A DNA stretch of 64,000 nucleotides, taken from assembly GCA_023627715.1 (NCBI GenBank), contig JAMAHW010000021.1:310001-374000 (forward strand), in the 5' to 3' direction. Numbering within the stretch: position 1 is the stretch's first letter; every line of letters starts with the position of its first letter. The position numbers and the translations under genes were made by a program. Source of the DNA: Periconia sp. R9002. Its lineage: Eukaryota; Ascomycota; Dothideomycetes; Pleosporales; Periconiaceae. A model generated the notes under the pieces. It saw nothing but the letters and a program-made list of their open reading frames with translations, was not told where the DNA came from and did no database searches. Of the stretch, positions 1 to 10,531 are shown one piece after another.

Positions 1-1
1 C

Positions 2-322
2 GGCCAATTCGACCCCTTCCTCAGCGCGCTAGGTCTCATGCCCAACTCCGCATGGCCTCCCCATCCCTCCCTCAGCAACTTTCCCTCTCCTCTCCACGAA
101 ACCTCTGCGGCGGCGGCTGGTGCGCCGTCCGCGTTTCCGCAGTCCCAGCAGGGTTTTGACGTCGGAGCGGGGACGGGAAATGGGAGTGTAGGGATGGGGA
201 TGGGTGGTGCGGGTGGAGTTGGAGTGGGGGGTTTGAATACGCTGCAGGATTGGTATTCGGGGTCGCGGTATCTTATGAATCTCATGGAGGAGGATATTCA
301 GATGCCGGATTTGGGGTTTTGA
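2..322 (+). CDS. C-terminal end of a probable fungal transcription factor (partial)
   Basis: The frame is open from the window's left edge to a TGA at 320-322, so this is the 3' end of a gene that starts outside. The visible 106 residues are low complexity: Pro/Ser/Ala-rich, then a Gly/Val/Met-rich stretch, then the compact tail DWYSGSRYLMNLMEEDIQ. Tails of the form DW(Y/F)SG.RY.MNL(M/L)E.D are familiar from large fungal Zn2Cys6 regulators, where they follow a long disordered region. No zinc cluster or middle homology domain is in view, so the assignment rests on this tail only. I see no intron in the visible part. The function (DNA-binding regulator in the nucleus) is inference. Confidence 0.5.
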   Translation, partial: GQFDPFLSALGLMPNSAWPPHPSLSNFPSPLHETSAAAAGAPSAFPQSQQGFDVGAGTGNGSVGMGMGGAGGVGVGGLNTLQDWYSGSRYLMNLMEEDIQMPDLGF

Positions 323-1524
323 ATTGTGAGGAGGGGAGAATAGGGGAGGGAAGAGGTGTGAATATGGGGGTTGGGTTTGGGTTTGGTTGTGGGGTATATA
401 TGTAAGGTTTGGATGGTTATATTCTACTTTCGCCTTTCGTTCTTAAGGATTTGTTCCATGTAAAACGTTATGTATGTGTTCGCGTACAGTTTTTGCACTT
501 CGGATTCTTTTTTTTTCTCTCTTCCTGCTTGGGAATGTATGTACGTACAAGGTTCACCCGTTCATTCATGTATCGTACATATGTACATCACCTTCATACC
601 TTCGAACAACCTCCAAACGTCCCATTTTGTCCCTCTCTCTTCCTTCTCAAATCGAGGAATAGAAAACTTTTTTTTTTTTTTTTTTTTAAAAAAAAATAAA
701 GTCTAACGCTACGTTCCGGCACCCATAGTTCCATTCATGCAACATAAATTTGTACTTACGTTAAGCTACTTTAAACTCTTGTACCATTCATTACTAGGTC
801 CTTCTAGTTTTATAGGTTTGTACACCACCGATCAATTTGCGAAGAAGAAGACACTTCAATAGGTTTGTACACACATCTTACCTCATTTTCTATTTTATTT
901 TCACTAAAGTTACCTACACACCTTCCGCATTACTACATGAACGCAATAACAGCTTCCCCTATTATATTCCGTGATACAAAACGTTACGTCCATAATGTAG
1001 CGTCAGCGTATAGCTTCCGTATCAGGTAACCACCTCTCACCGTAACTAACGTTAACTAGTGAGGGGCAAGTAAAGGCACATGACACACTAAGCATGTCAC
1101 CGTGTCGCATGCACAAACGGCTGGAGTAAGTGAAAACCTACTCGGGATAGATAAAGATAAGGATAAGGATAAGCCGCGCGCGCGCTCATGCATGCAGGGA
1201 GAGGATCCGGATCTGCTGTTTGACAACACATCACTTGCACTACAACGACGACGAGGGACAGATATAAGGGTCAGCGGGGGAAAAACGAGGTGCGCAGCCC
1301 TTTCCGCTGTACGCACGCACGCACGCACGCACCCAGCGAGTGAGTGAGTTTAAAGCATTTCTGCGAGGTTTCGGTCCGGTTGGGGTAAAGAAAGATCTCA
1401 CCTCATCTGCGACAAGGGTTGTAAGGTTTGAAAAGGGTGCAGCATATACACACGAGAAAAGTGCCGAACGCAGGGTCATCGCATATACACACACGCACGT
1501 CATTCTCAGAGATACACAGCAAAG
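323..1524. other. Intergenic region before DUG3
   Basis: About 1.2 kb without a convincing gene. It holds a T-run followed directly by an A-run near 669-698, a GATAAG-like microrepeat near 1150-1172 (possible GATA-factor contacts) and a GCAC tandem microrepeat near 1312-1331. Small ORFs here are low complexity and were not accepted. Confidence 0.6.
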
Positions 1525-2640
1525 ATGTGTCGGTGGTTCGCATACATCAGTCCCACGGAGCCGTGTTTGCTCTCCAATGTATTAATCGACCCCGCGAACA
1601 GCATCAGTAAACAATGTTCGGGTAGGTTGACCTTTCATCCCAGAGAGAATAATGCTGACGAGCGCCATGCAGAGCACTACCTCCCGCACCTCCTCCCCCA
1701 CGACTCTGACCATGATCTCGACCATCACTCGGACCCGCTCGTGCGCATGCGCAACTCGCTGCTCAACATGGACGGCCTGGGCATCGCCTACTACACGCCC
1801 TCTCAATCATCGTACCTCAAATCCATCTCGGGACCGCGACCCGCAATGTACAAATCCCAGTCGCCCCCCTTCAACGACTTCAACTTCCGCTCCCTGTGCG
1901 AGAACACGGAGACGAAATGTGTGTTTGCGCACATACGCGCGAGCTCGGGGAGTGCGGTTACGCAAGTGAATTGCCATCCGTTTGTGTTTGGGCGGCACGT
2001 GTGGATGCACAACGGTGCGATTTCGGGGTTTGACAGGGTGCGGAGGGATTTGACGGACCTGCTTTCGTTTGATGCGTATTGCAATATCCGAGGGGCCACG
2101 GATTCAGAGCACGCGGCCGCATTGTATATGACAAATTTGACGCAGCATGGAGGCAAGGAGACGTGGCAGAGGACGTATCCGCTCGGGGAGATGCTGGCGG
2201 CGATGCGGAAGACGGTGGTGCAGATTATGACGTTGCAGAAGGTCAGGATGGGAGACGAGGAACGGACACCGAATTCTCTAAATTTTTGCGCAACGGACGG
2301 AGAGAAGATGGTTGCGATCCGGTTTCGCAATCACGAGACGCAGCAGCCGCCGTCGTTGTATTGGAGCGAGAGCGCAGGGAGGACGTTGAACGGGAAGTTT
2401 CCGGGAAGCCCGGATAAGGAGGATGGGGTGAATGGAGAGGCGGTTATGAGCGAGGACGATGGGATTGGAAAGCACACGATCATTGCGAGTGAGCCGACCA
2501 CGTACGATGAAAAGGAATGGCATTTGATTGGGAAGAATTGCGCGTTAACGGTGGATGAGAACGGCGTGGAGACGGAGGTGGAGCTGAGTTATGATGCGAG
2601 CTTGAATGCGAAGGATTCATATGTGGGTGAGAAGAAATAG
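1525..2640 (+). CDS. DUG3: Class II glutamine amidotransferase, DUG3-like
   Basis: The start MCRWFAYISP puts Cys2 as the N-terminal nucleophile of a class II (Ntn) glutamine amidotransferase. Further family landmarks are HNGAISGF, RGATDSEHAAALYM and the late SEPTTYDEKEW block. In yeast Dug3 works with Dug2 as a cytosolic glutathione-degrading complex; that role here is by homology. The continuous reading of 371 codons contains an intron at 1622-1672 (51 bp, GTAGGT donor, TGCTGAC branch site, CAG acceptor). Removing it joins SKQCS to EHYLPHLLPH, the usual family sequence, and gives 354 aa, close to the yeast protein. The ATG at 1525 is fixed by the required MC start. No DUG1 or DUG2 partner lies nearby. 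Confidence 0.9.
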   Translation: MCRWFAYISPTEPCLLSNVLIDPANSISKQCSGRLTFHPRENNADERHAEHYLPHLLPHDSDHDLDHHSDPLVRMRNSLLNMDGLGIAYYTPSQSSYLKSISGPRPAMYKSQSPPFNDFNFRSLCENTETKCVFAHIRASSGSAVTQVNCHPFVFGRHVWMHNGAISGFDRVRRDLTDLLSFDAYCNIRGATDSEHAAALYMTNLTQHGGKETWQRTYPLGEMLAAMRKTVVQIMTLQKVRMGDEERTPNSLNFCATDGEKMVAIRFRNHETQQPPSLYWSESAGRTLNGKFPGSPDKEDGVNGEAVMSEDDGIGKHTIIASEPTTYDEKEWHLIGKNCALTVDENGVETEVELSYDASLNAKDSYVGEKK

Positions 2641-4566
2641 AGGCAATCATCTATTAAATATCAGTTGAACCGGTTCTCTTCTTCTCCCTCGACCTCTGCT
2701 GCAGGAAAGAAGGAGTGATGCTACTATCTGTCTAGAATGGTAGTAACTTTCCATGCAAGCGGTAGCAATGGACTTGGAGGTCATATGGGTTCGTCATCTC
2801 TACATTTTCGTACAACCATGCGTAGAAAAACAGAAGAAGATAGGATCCAGGCGTCATTTCGTTCCAACATGATTTGTATGCATGTCCGGTCAAGACTCAA
2901 CACGGGTAGACGGAAACATATTTGTTGGTATCTACATGTATGTGAAGCTTGGCTGAATGTCGCTGGATCCGTTTCCCTTTTTTGTTTTGTTTTTGCGCTC
3001 CTTATCTATGGAGTAAAACCATCTGTCACCGAATCCCGCTGGATATCGATCTGCCGGCCTGGTTCCCTGTTGGGAGAGAAGTACGGTACAGTAGATGGTC
3101 TTGTATCTATTAATCTCCGGCTCACGCGGCCTAAGGGATAACTGAGCTAACCCCTCTGGTGTTTTTGTGGGGAACGCACGGACGGTGGCTGGGCCAGAAA
3201 TGGCGCATGCAATGCCAATGTCGACTGTTTTTGCGAGATTTGGGGCAGTTGGAGTTGCGTGTGCACTGTGAGCACTGGGAGAGCAATCGTTGATAACAGA
3301 ATTTTGTTGGGTATTTCCCGGATTGAACCGCGTTTGGCAGGCGGGAATGAAAAGAGGGCCCACGGATGCTCAGCGATTGACGAAACGGCAGACGGGCGGG
3401 GAGAGGCGCACGCGGAGCGGAATGACGACGGGGCGGCCTCCGGTGGGTGCTAGAGTGAATGGATTCTACAGTAAGAAACTTGTTATGGGCCAAGATCTGG
3501 AAAACATCTGGTGGCGAAGGAAAGATTTGGACTCTTGGTCTTGTTAGTCGCATCATAGAAGGGCAAGATCCACTGTTGGAGCAGGGTGGCAGGTGAAGGC
3601 CCGGTCAAGGCCAAGGTTGACGGCACTTCTAGCTGCTAAAAGATGGCATCGCGGCCTCGAACGTCTCCAGGGACCGACCAGTGACATGTTGCGGCGAAGC
3701 AGTCAGCGTGGATACCGAACAGCAGAGTGTTCCAGATATAGCGATTCCGGTTGCAAAGAAACGAGGCTGAACGGATGGGTGATGGACAATCCCATTAACT
3801 AGGCATGCAACTGACACGGTAGATACTTGGTGTGTAGAAAGAGTGCCTGGGGCGGTGGAGAGACACCGGAGAAGGCTCAGCGGGGCAAAAAAGTTGGATG
3901 CTTGGCCGTACGCTAACCCCGGCCTAGTGCCTCCACCCCCGCTTAGTAGCTTAGTAGGTGGAACCGAGGCACGTGCCAGCGCAGCCAACCAAGCAGAGAA
4001 CGCTGCTAGGGCTTAGCTTAGCGGGTGACCGCCCAGAACTACGGGACTGACTACAGTTACATGTATGTACATCTACCTACACTACTTAGCCACTACATAC
4101 AACGTACTGTACCTGGTACTCTATAGACCGGGACCTGGGAAACGGGACGCCTAGCCCTGGCCTGCCTCGATCCAAGAAAATCTCATCCTTCTATAAAGCC
4201 CCAGCCTTCCCTACCACCCCGGCCACTCTCCCCCGGTCAAGGGCTCTTTCCTTCAGCCGCTTCTTGTACTTGTCAAAAGTCAGCCTGCCAGTGCAGTTGA
4301 TTCAACTATTTCCCACCATTGATTTGACTGTCTTCATGCAAACAGCCGCAGTCGTCCCTTCCATACCTTCCCCAAGCGACTTGCCCATCCCACGACACAA
4401 CCATATCAACAACTCCATTGCGCCTACTCCATTGCGCCACTCCCCATCCTAACCACCAAAGCTTACTTACATACTTAACCTCTCTCCTCTCCCACGCAAC
4501 AACTCCCTCCACGCGACAAAACAATCAATCAATCAATCAATCAGCCATACCTTTAGCCTAGCGACA
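2641..4566. other. Long promoter/intergenic region upstream of the permease
   Basis: About 1.9 kb with no supported gene. Short overlapping ORFs on both strands (for example 3131-3556) lack recognisable sequence or gene structure. The distal end is pyrimidine-rich and carries a TCAA tandem microrepeat at about 4524-4543, just before the permease ATG; it probably serves as a long regulated promoter and leader. Confidence 0.5.
4191..4197 (+). promoter_or_regulatory. TATA-like box of the permease gene
   Basis: CTATAAA lies about 370 bp before the permease ATG and is followed by a C/T-rich leader (4200-4560). This is the usual arrangement of a strongly regulated fungal promoter. The transcription start was not measured. 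Confidence 0.35.
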
Positions 4567-6360
4567 ATGGCAGACCCCACCAAGGTCGAGTACGACCACT
4601 CTAAATACCATGACAAGTCCTACGTCAACGATAGCGGCAGCGGCGACATTGCCCATGGCGAGATGAACGACAACTCGGACGACCTACAGCGTCACTTGGG
4701 TAACCGTCAGATTCAACTCATCGCCATTGGCGGCTCCATAGGCACTGCTTTGTTCGTTTCCATAGGAGGTGCTCTCGCCAAAGGAGGGCCCCTCAGCATG
4801 CTGCTCGCATACACCATATATTCGGGCATCATGGGCCTCGTCAACAACTCCATGGCCGAAATGGCCACCTACATGCCCCTCAGCGGTGGCTTCATCCGTC
4901 TGGCTGGCCACTGGGTCGATGAGGCCCTGGGCTTCGCCGCCGGTTGGAACTTCTTCTTCTACGAGGCCCTGCTCATTCCCTTTGAAATCACAGCTCTCAA
5001 CTTGGTCCTGAGCTACTGGCGAGACGATATCCCCGTGTGGGCCGTGGCCATTGGATGCATTGTGCTCTACGCGTAAGCACTCCCCGCAGCACTTGAGTCT
5101 TCAACATGATCTATCACGTGACTATCACCAAGCATTCATTCATAATTACTGATTCTTCTGCACAGGGCTTGTAATATCCTCGCTGTCAAAGCCTACGGTG
5201 AAGCCGAATTCTGGCTGTCTGGCGGCAAGGTTCTCCTCATCATCCTGCTTTACTGCTTCACCTTCATCACCATGGTGGGCGGCAACCCAAAGAAGGATGC
5301 CTACGGTTTCCGTCATTGGCGCAACCCCGGCCCAATGAACGAGTACTTGGCCACGGGCGATAAGGGACGCTTTGAAGGTTTCCTCGGTGCTCTGTGGGCC
5401 GCCTCTTTCTGCATCGTTGGTCCCGAGTACATCTCCATGGTCAGCGGTGAGGCCAAGCGCCCCCGTGTCTACATCAAGAACGCTTTCAAGACCGTCTACT
5501 GGCGATTCGGCGCCTTTTTTATCCTGGGTGCCCTCTGTGTGAGCATTGTTGTGCCTTACAATGATCCAACGCTCGTGGGCATCTACATTGAAGGCACAAG
5601 CGACGGTGGCGGCACCGCTGCTGCTTCTCCCTATGTCATCGCCATGAGTAACCTGGGCATCTCGGCTCTCCCGTCCCTGACCAACGCTCTGCTCGTCACC
5701 AGTATCTTCTCCGCCGGCAACACCTACACCTACTGCGCTACTCGAAGCTTGTACTCCCTGTCCATCGAGGGACGGGCCCCCAAGTTCCTGCGCAAGTGCA
5801 CCAACAAGGGCGTCCCCATCTACTGCTTCGCTATCACCATGGCGTTTCCCTTCCTCTCCTTCTTGTCCGTCTCTTCCAGCTCCGCCAAGGCTCTCACGTG
5901 GCTCGTGAACCTGGTCACCGCCGGCGGTCTACTCAACTTCATTGGCACCATGATCACCTACATTGCCTTCCACAGGGCCTGCGTGGCACAAGGCTTGAAC
6001 CGCAAGACCCTCCCCTACTGCGGTTATTTCCAGCCGTACCAGACCTATTTTGCTTTGGCCTTCCTCATCTGTGTCATCTTCTCCTACGGATACACCGTAT
6101 TCCTTCCCGGCCACTGGAAAATAGACGACTTCATGGCCTCCTACGCCATGTTGATTGTCTACCCCATTCTCTACGTCTTCTGGAAGGTGGTCAAGCGAAC
6201 CAAGATCGTCCCCTCCAAGGAGGTCGACTTGGTCTGGGACGCCCCGCTGATTGACGCCTACGAGGCTTCGTTCATCACGCCGCCCATTGGCTTCTGGACG
6301 GAGCTCGTACAGCTGGTTGGCCTGCGGCGCAACGTGCCCGTCGACAAGCGGGCCGTTTGA
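4567..6360 (+). CDS. Dicarboxylic amino-acid permease, AgtA/Dip5-like (YAT family)
   Basis: Two exons, 4567-5072 and 5166-6360, joined across a 93-bp intron (GTAAGC donor, CACAG acceptor), give 566 aa. The N-terminus is hydrophilic. The first membrane segment then follows the family signature RHLGNRQIQLIAIGGSIGTA, where the unwound helix 1 contacts substrate. Further family landmarks are the region FRHWRNPGPM, then FEGFLGALWAASFCIVGPEY and AKRPRVYIKNAFKTVYWRF. About 12 membrane segments are expected in the plasma membrane. The closest remembered relatives are fungal proton symporters for aspartate and glutamate (Dip5, AgtA); other YAT permeases share most motifs, so the substrate is inferred. 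The long upstream region suggests nitrogen-responsive control. Confidence 0.88.
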
Positions 6361-7620
6361 GCGCGGCCGCTTCAATATGTTGTTGTTTTGCTCTCCGCAC
6401 TAACACTTGCATAGTCTAACTAGAATAGACTTTGGAACAGAGGTAATTGTTTGCGATTTGTATCTATGCGAACACTGCGGAATCGACATAAAGATACCCG
6501 GCTGGCTAGCTAGCTGATTTTTGCTTGGTTGGACAGGCATGTAAGGAGACGACATGTTTGACGAGATATACGCTTCACGTACAGCTGGGGCCGCAAGAGG
6601 TAACCCACGATGGTTTCTAACCTTTTGCTACCTCATTTTCTTTCTTCGATTCGAAAATATATACCCACATTCCCTGCATCATTACTATTTTTAATTGATC
6701 AGCAAAAAAGTTCGACGGCCTAGACATCCAAAAGCAGCAAATAACCACTTGTACATATACCCTGTGCGACAATATTATCTGTTCTCTTTTATACGTGATT
6801 TGTTTTCGTTGTGTTTCGGGGGTGCGAGAGATGTTGAGAGACATTAAATTGTACACGTTACAAGCTCCTCACACTCTCGCACCGTCATCACTCACCCTTC
6901 TGCGTTTGTTAATATTCGAATATACAAAAGTACTAAAATAACGGACATCGCCGCTTTCCGCCCCTCCACAAAAAACATTTCGCTTCGAATCTCTTTTTTT
7001 TCTCCTCCTCGCGCCACTCACTTTCTCACCAGCGCTAACGTCTTTCAGGCTAAAGCTTGTGCGTGGCGCATTTAGCCCAAGATTTCCTAGCGCCTTGGCG
7101 TTTTGTGATTAGTGCGCCAGTGTGGGGACTGGACTGAAGAGTGAAGCTACATCGAACTACGCCTACGAGGATTGGGTTGGACGACGAATAAGACGATAGG
7201 ATACGAAGGAAGGACAGACGTGAGACTGATCGCACTGAACGGCTGAAAAGAAGAGGTTTTGGGGAATTTCGTGCGTGTGTGTGCGAACGTGTGTGTGCGA
7301 ACGTGTGTGTACTAAGGAAGGGAGAAAGGAAGGGGTTCTGGTTACGACAGGAGGAGGGGATTGGAAAGCTTTTGGTCTGGGGTGTTGATCGTATTTTTTT
7401 GTGTGAGGTTGGTTTTGGTTGGGGCTTTGAGGGGAATTCGTGACTTTGAAGAGACGGGAATTTAGAAGGGTCTGCAAGGGAAGCGTGGCAACGAACGAAA
7501 AGAAGTATACAGCAAAGAACTGCACAAAGGACGGACGGACGCACTCGACACAATAAACCTCAAGTACACGCTCACACCGAGAGAACCAACAAACGAAAAT
7601 CAATAAGAAAAACCCCAAGA
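6361..7620. other. Intergenic region, no gene seen
   Basis: About 1.26 kb. It holds an AT-rich tail after the permease, then purine-rich DNA with a GTGTGTGCGAAC microrepeat near 7275-7310. The long minus-strand reading at 7163-7822 overlaps the next gene's start and is Ser/Arg-rich without domains, so it was left out. Confidence 0.5.
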
Positions 7621-8196
7621 ATGGCAGCAATAAACGACATGGACGTACGCAACCGCCGTCCCCTCGCTCCACCCCAAGACGAACCATCTCACATCGACAT
7701 CGAAAACAACGACATCTTCCTCCCTTCATCTTCCCCCTCTCCAACTCCCCTGCCTTGGACCCGCTACACCACCACCCTCCTCTCTTCCATCCTCTCACCG
7801 TTCCCCGTTCCCCTCCGCTCACCCGTCCTCCTCGTCCTCCGCACTATTGCCCTAGCTCTCGGTATCGCTATCGTGTCCAGGGTTCTACAGGGAGGCATTG
7901 TGAGGCCCGTGGATGAGGTGTGGAGTGTGCTTGCTCCTACGACTACGAATGCCTCGAGTGGTTTGATGCAGGTTCTCTGGGGGTTGGGTGTTCTGGGGGC
8001 GTGGCATGGTGTGCTGGGAGTTATTTTTATGGCTGCGGGTGATAGGGAGTGTGGGGATGAGGGGAGGGGGCTTGGAAAGGGGTTGGTGGGACGGGGCAAA
8101 ACGCTGGGGATGCTGGGTGTGTTCTTGAGTGTCGCTGCCTTTTTAGTGCTGTGTGGACGCGTTGGAATGGCTTTGTTGGGGGGTGGTCGGGAGTAG
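7621..8196 (+). CDS. Small predicted membrane protein, unknown function
   Basis: A 191-residue uninterrupted reading with a good initiation context (AAGAATGGC). The first 55 residues are polar, acidic and Pro/Ser-rich. Three hydrophobic segments follow, at about residues 68-88 (LVLRTIALALGIAIVS), 116-140 (LMQVLWGLGVLGAWHGVLGV) and 163-185. Glycine is frequent between the last two. I do not recognise the family. The topology suggests a small integral membrane protein with a cytosolic tail. It is followed after 215 bp by another same-strand unknown gene. Confidence 0.6.
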   Translation: MAAINDMDVRNRRPLAPPQDEPSHIDIENNDIFLPSSSPSPTPLPWTRYTTTLLSSILSPFPVPLRSPVLLVLRTIALALGIAIVSRVLQGGIVRPVDEVWSVLAPTTTNASSGLMQVLWGLGVLGAWHGVLGVIFMAAGDRECGDEGRGLGKGLVGRGKTLGMLGVFLSVAAFLVLCGRVGMALLGGGRE

Positions 8197-8411
8197 AATT
8201 TTCGTTTCATTATTTCTATGTGCTATACAGGGGGTATATCGCGGCATATCGCCTATTCCGGAAGAACAGGAGCGCATTGCACAGTGGCTATGCAGCACAG
8301 TCAGCTAGCTACCCTCCCTGTTCACCCTCTTAATCAGCCCTTATCTCATCCAAAATTGTCCTCTCTTTACAACACAGCAACTACCAACCTTCCAACCCTT
8401 TCGCCTAAAAC

Positions 8412-8924
8412 ATGTCACTCACCAAGCTCAATGAATTAGTCGAAACCACGTTGGTGACCCGATTTCCCCGCGAGCATCACCGACCTAGCAACAAACTCAC
8501 CATCTCCGAGCAAGACCGCTTGACAAAAACCTTCCAAGAAACATGGAACATAGCACACCGTCTCGCTGCCCCGCAAACCACTCTCTTCGCAGAAGCACAA
8601 CTTCAGCAATCAAAGCTCCAAAGTCTCCTTTGTCTGAAAGAAATCGCCGCCTTCCTCCTCGCCAACATCACGAGCGCTGATAGAGAGAATGTCGCTCGTT
8701 CCTGGCTGCAGCTGCAAGGAAAGAGCGTGGAAGATTATGATGATGCTTGTTTCGTGCGAGGCTTAGAGCGCGTTCTTGCGGTTTTTAATCAGAGGGTGGT
8801 GGATGAGCGCGGTGGGTCGTATTATATTCCTGATGGAGCGCCGCTGGATATTTTTTCGTTGTTTGATCAGTGGCAGGGGGAGGCCGAGGAATGTAGCTCT
8901 CTCTATCAGAATCAAGGACAATGA
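8412..8924 (+). CDS. Small soluble protein, unknown function
   Basis: A 170-residue reading starting MSLTKLNELVETTLVTRF. It is mostly helical in character with Gln/Leu-rich stretches (LFAEAQLQQSKLQSLLCLKE at about 57-76) and an acidic C-terminal half. There is no signal peptide, membrane segment or known catalytic motif. Balanced amino-acid composition and the CAACAC-rich leader with AAAACATGTC start support a real gene, but I cannot name a family. Confidence 0.6.
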   Translation: MSLTKLNELVETTLVTRFPREHHRPSNKLTISEQDRLTKTFQETWNIAHRLAAPQTTLFAEAQLQQSKLQSLLCLKEIAAFLLANITSADRENVARSWLQLQGKSVEDYDDACFVRGLERVLAVFNQRVVDERGGSYYIPDGAPLDIFSLFDQWQGEAEECSSLYQNQGQ

Positions 8925-9032
8925 TTTGCAACGAAACAATCAAACGTGAAAGACGATGGATTGCATAAACACCGAATAACTCCATCAATCTACATCCCCA
9001 CCCCTCCCCATTCTCCGAAACCACCCACAGAC

Positions 9033-9437
9033 CTAACCCCACCAACCCTCCAATCCAAACCCAGAAAACAACAGACAACTATAATCCTCCCCCTCCTTCC
9101 CCTCATCAGGCACACTCGGATCCAATACCCTCCAACTCTGTACCCCCGTCTCAATCTCCGTACAACTTTCCGTCCAACTAAAAGTCTGTATTAAGCTCTT
9201 ATGGCAGCACGCTCCGTCGCTGTACGTAGCCAGCACCAACTTGTTGTCGTCGTCGTCGACCCATCGACTGATGAGTGCCTGCGAGGACCCGGCACCGCCC
9301 GTTTGGCATTCGTTCTGGACTTTGACGCTCGCAGAGGAGGAGAGGCCCGAGCAGTATTTGGTTGGGTATAGGGAGACGTCGAGGGCGGTTGTGGGGAGGT
9401 TGAGGAGGGCGAGGGAGGTGAGGATTGCGAGGAACAT
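9033..9437 (-). CDS. Small secreted Cys-containing protein, effector-like candidate
   Basis: 134 residues beginning MFLAILTSLALLNLPTTALD, a clear signal peptide with likely cleavage near residue 19. The mature part has about six cysteines, including a CC pair in DGACCHKSL, spread as expected for disulfide bonding. Small secreted cysteine-containing proteins of this size are common in plant- or substrate-associated fungi; no specific fold is recognised. It is convergent with the preceding gene, only about 100 bp from its stop. A short undetected intron near the 3' end is possible because the last residues (FGLEGWWG) look unusual. Confidence 0.6.
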   Translation of the reverse strand: MFLAILTSLALLNLPTTALDVSLYPTKYCSGLSSSASVKVQNECQTGGAGSSQALISRWVDDDDNKLVLATYSDGACCHKSLIQTFSWTESCTEIETGVQSWRVLDPSVPDEGKEGEDYSCLLFSGFGLEGWWG

Positions 9438-10531
9438 GGTGGTTGATGGTTTCAGGGTTGAGGAATTGAATAACGGATGATTCCTTTTGAACGACGGTAT
9501 ACAGATATCGCTGTTTGAACCGCTAGTAATCGATGTGTAGAGAAAATGAGGGGGTGAGCAGTTCCTTCTGCACTCGCGCCACGATGTTGCGTTCAGATAT
9601 TTAGAAATGTGGTAAGGGTTAAATACAACGCATGTTCTGTTCTACGCTTTTGGTGCCAAGCTGGGGGAGTTCTTTCATCTAATTTCCCACCCCGTCTGAC
9701 TCGAAGATACAGTAACACATCTCGGAAGCCCCGAAATCTGATCTAGTATAAAAACCCAGGTTTTTAGTCCCAGAACAGAGAAAAACAAGTAAAACCTTGG
9801 TAAATATGTAAAGAAGTATCCCAAAGCAGTGGCCGTACATCTGATTTGCGCACGGTACAGTTTTCCAACCAAAGGTGCACAAAAAGGGATGATAGGGAAT
9901 CAATCGTGATGGATGAATCCCGAGGGGCTTATAGAGTGTGAGCGATCACACACACAAGCTTTGTTAGTTTGGCAAGCCATAACAGTTCCCCCGAATCAGA
10001 AATTGAAATTCCTGGGCTTCTGCGCGCGCACCTATCAGCGCATGGGGGCCCTCATCTGACATGCTTGCTTGGCTTTCTTGGGTTTGCTTACTATGTGACG
10101 GATTTAAGCCTCGGAGGGTGAGCGTACCGGGCGGTTAGTGTGCGACGGATATAGAACTGTGCAGGTTCAAAATTTGTACCGGGAAGTCGATGGGGGGTTG
10201 CTTGGGTTTGAAGTGTGGTTAGGCTGCGGTATGTTTATTTTGATGTGCTTACTCAGAGATGAAGTGGTTTCTCCTGATTGAGTTTGGTTTACAAGGGAAA
10301 TGCTCTTGTTGGATAAGTTCTCTTCAGTCATCATTTGGGGAGTTGATATGGGAATTTGATTGTACAAGAATGGCCGATGGGGATACCATATCAGTAGTAT
10401 CTGTTGCCAGTTCCTTCGTTTGCTTTTATTTCATCTCAAGCTCAATCGCTCTCAGCATACTGTTCTTCCCGGAGAGCTGCATCAAGAACTGATTTTTATT
10501 TATTTCCTGCCTTCTCTTTTCCTCTTACACT
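9438..10531. other. Intergenic region between divergent secreted-protein genes
   Basis: About 1.1 kb of shared upstream DNA between the - strand gene at 9.4 kb and the + strand gene at 10.5 kb. Nothing but short unconvincing ORFs is seen. Confidence 0.5.

Noticed and set aside
3131..3556. 141-codon - strand ORF in the permease upstream region
   Set aside because: Arg/Pro/Ser-rich, overlaps other readings, no family resemblance.
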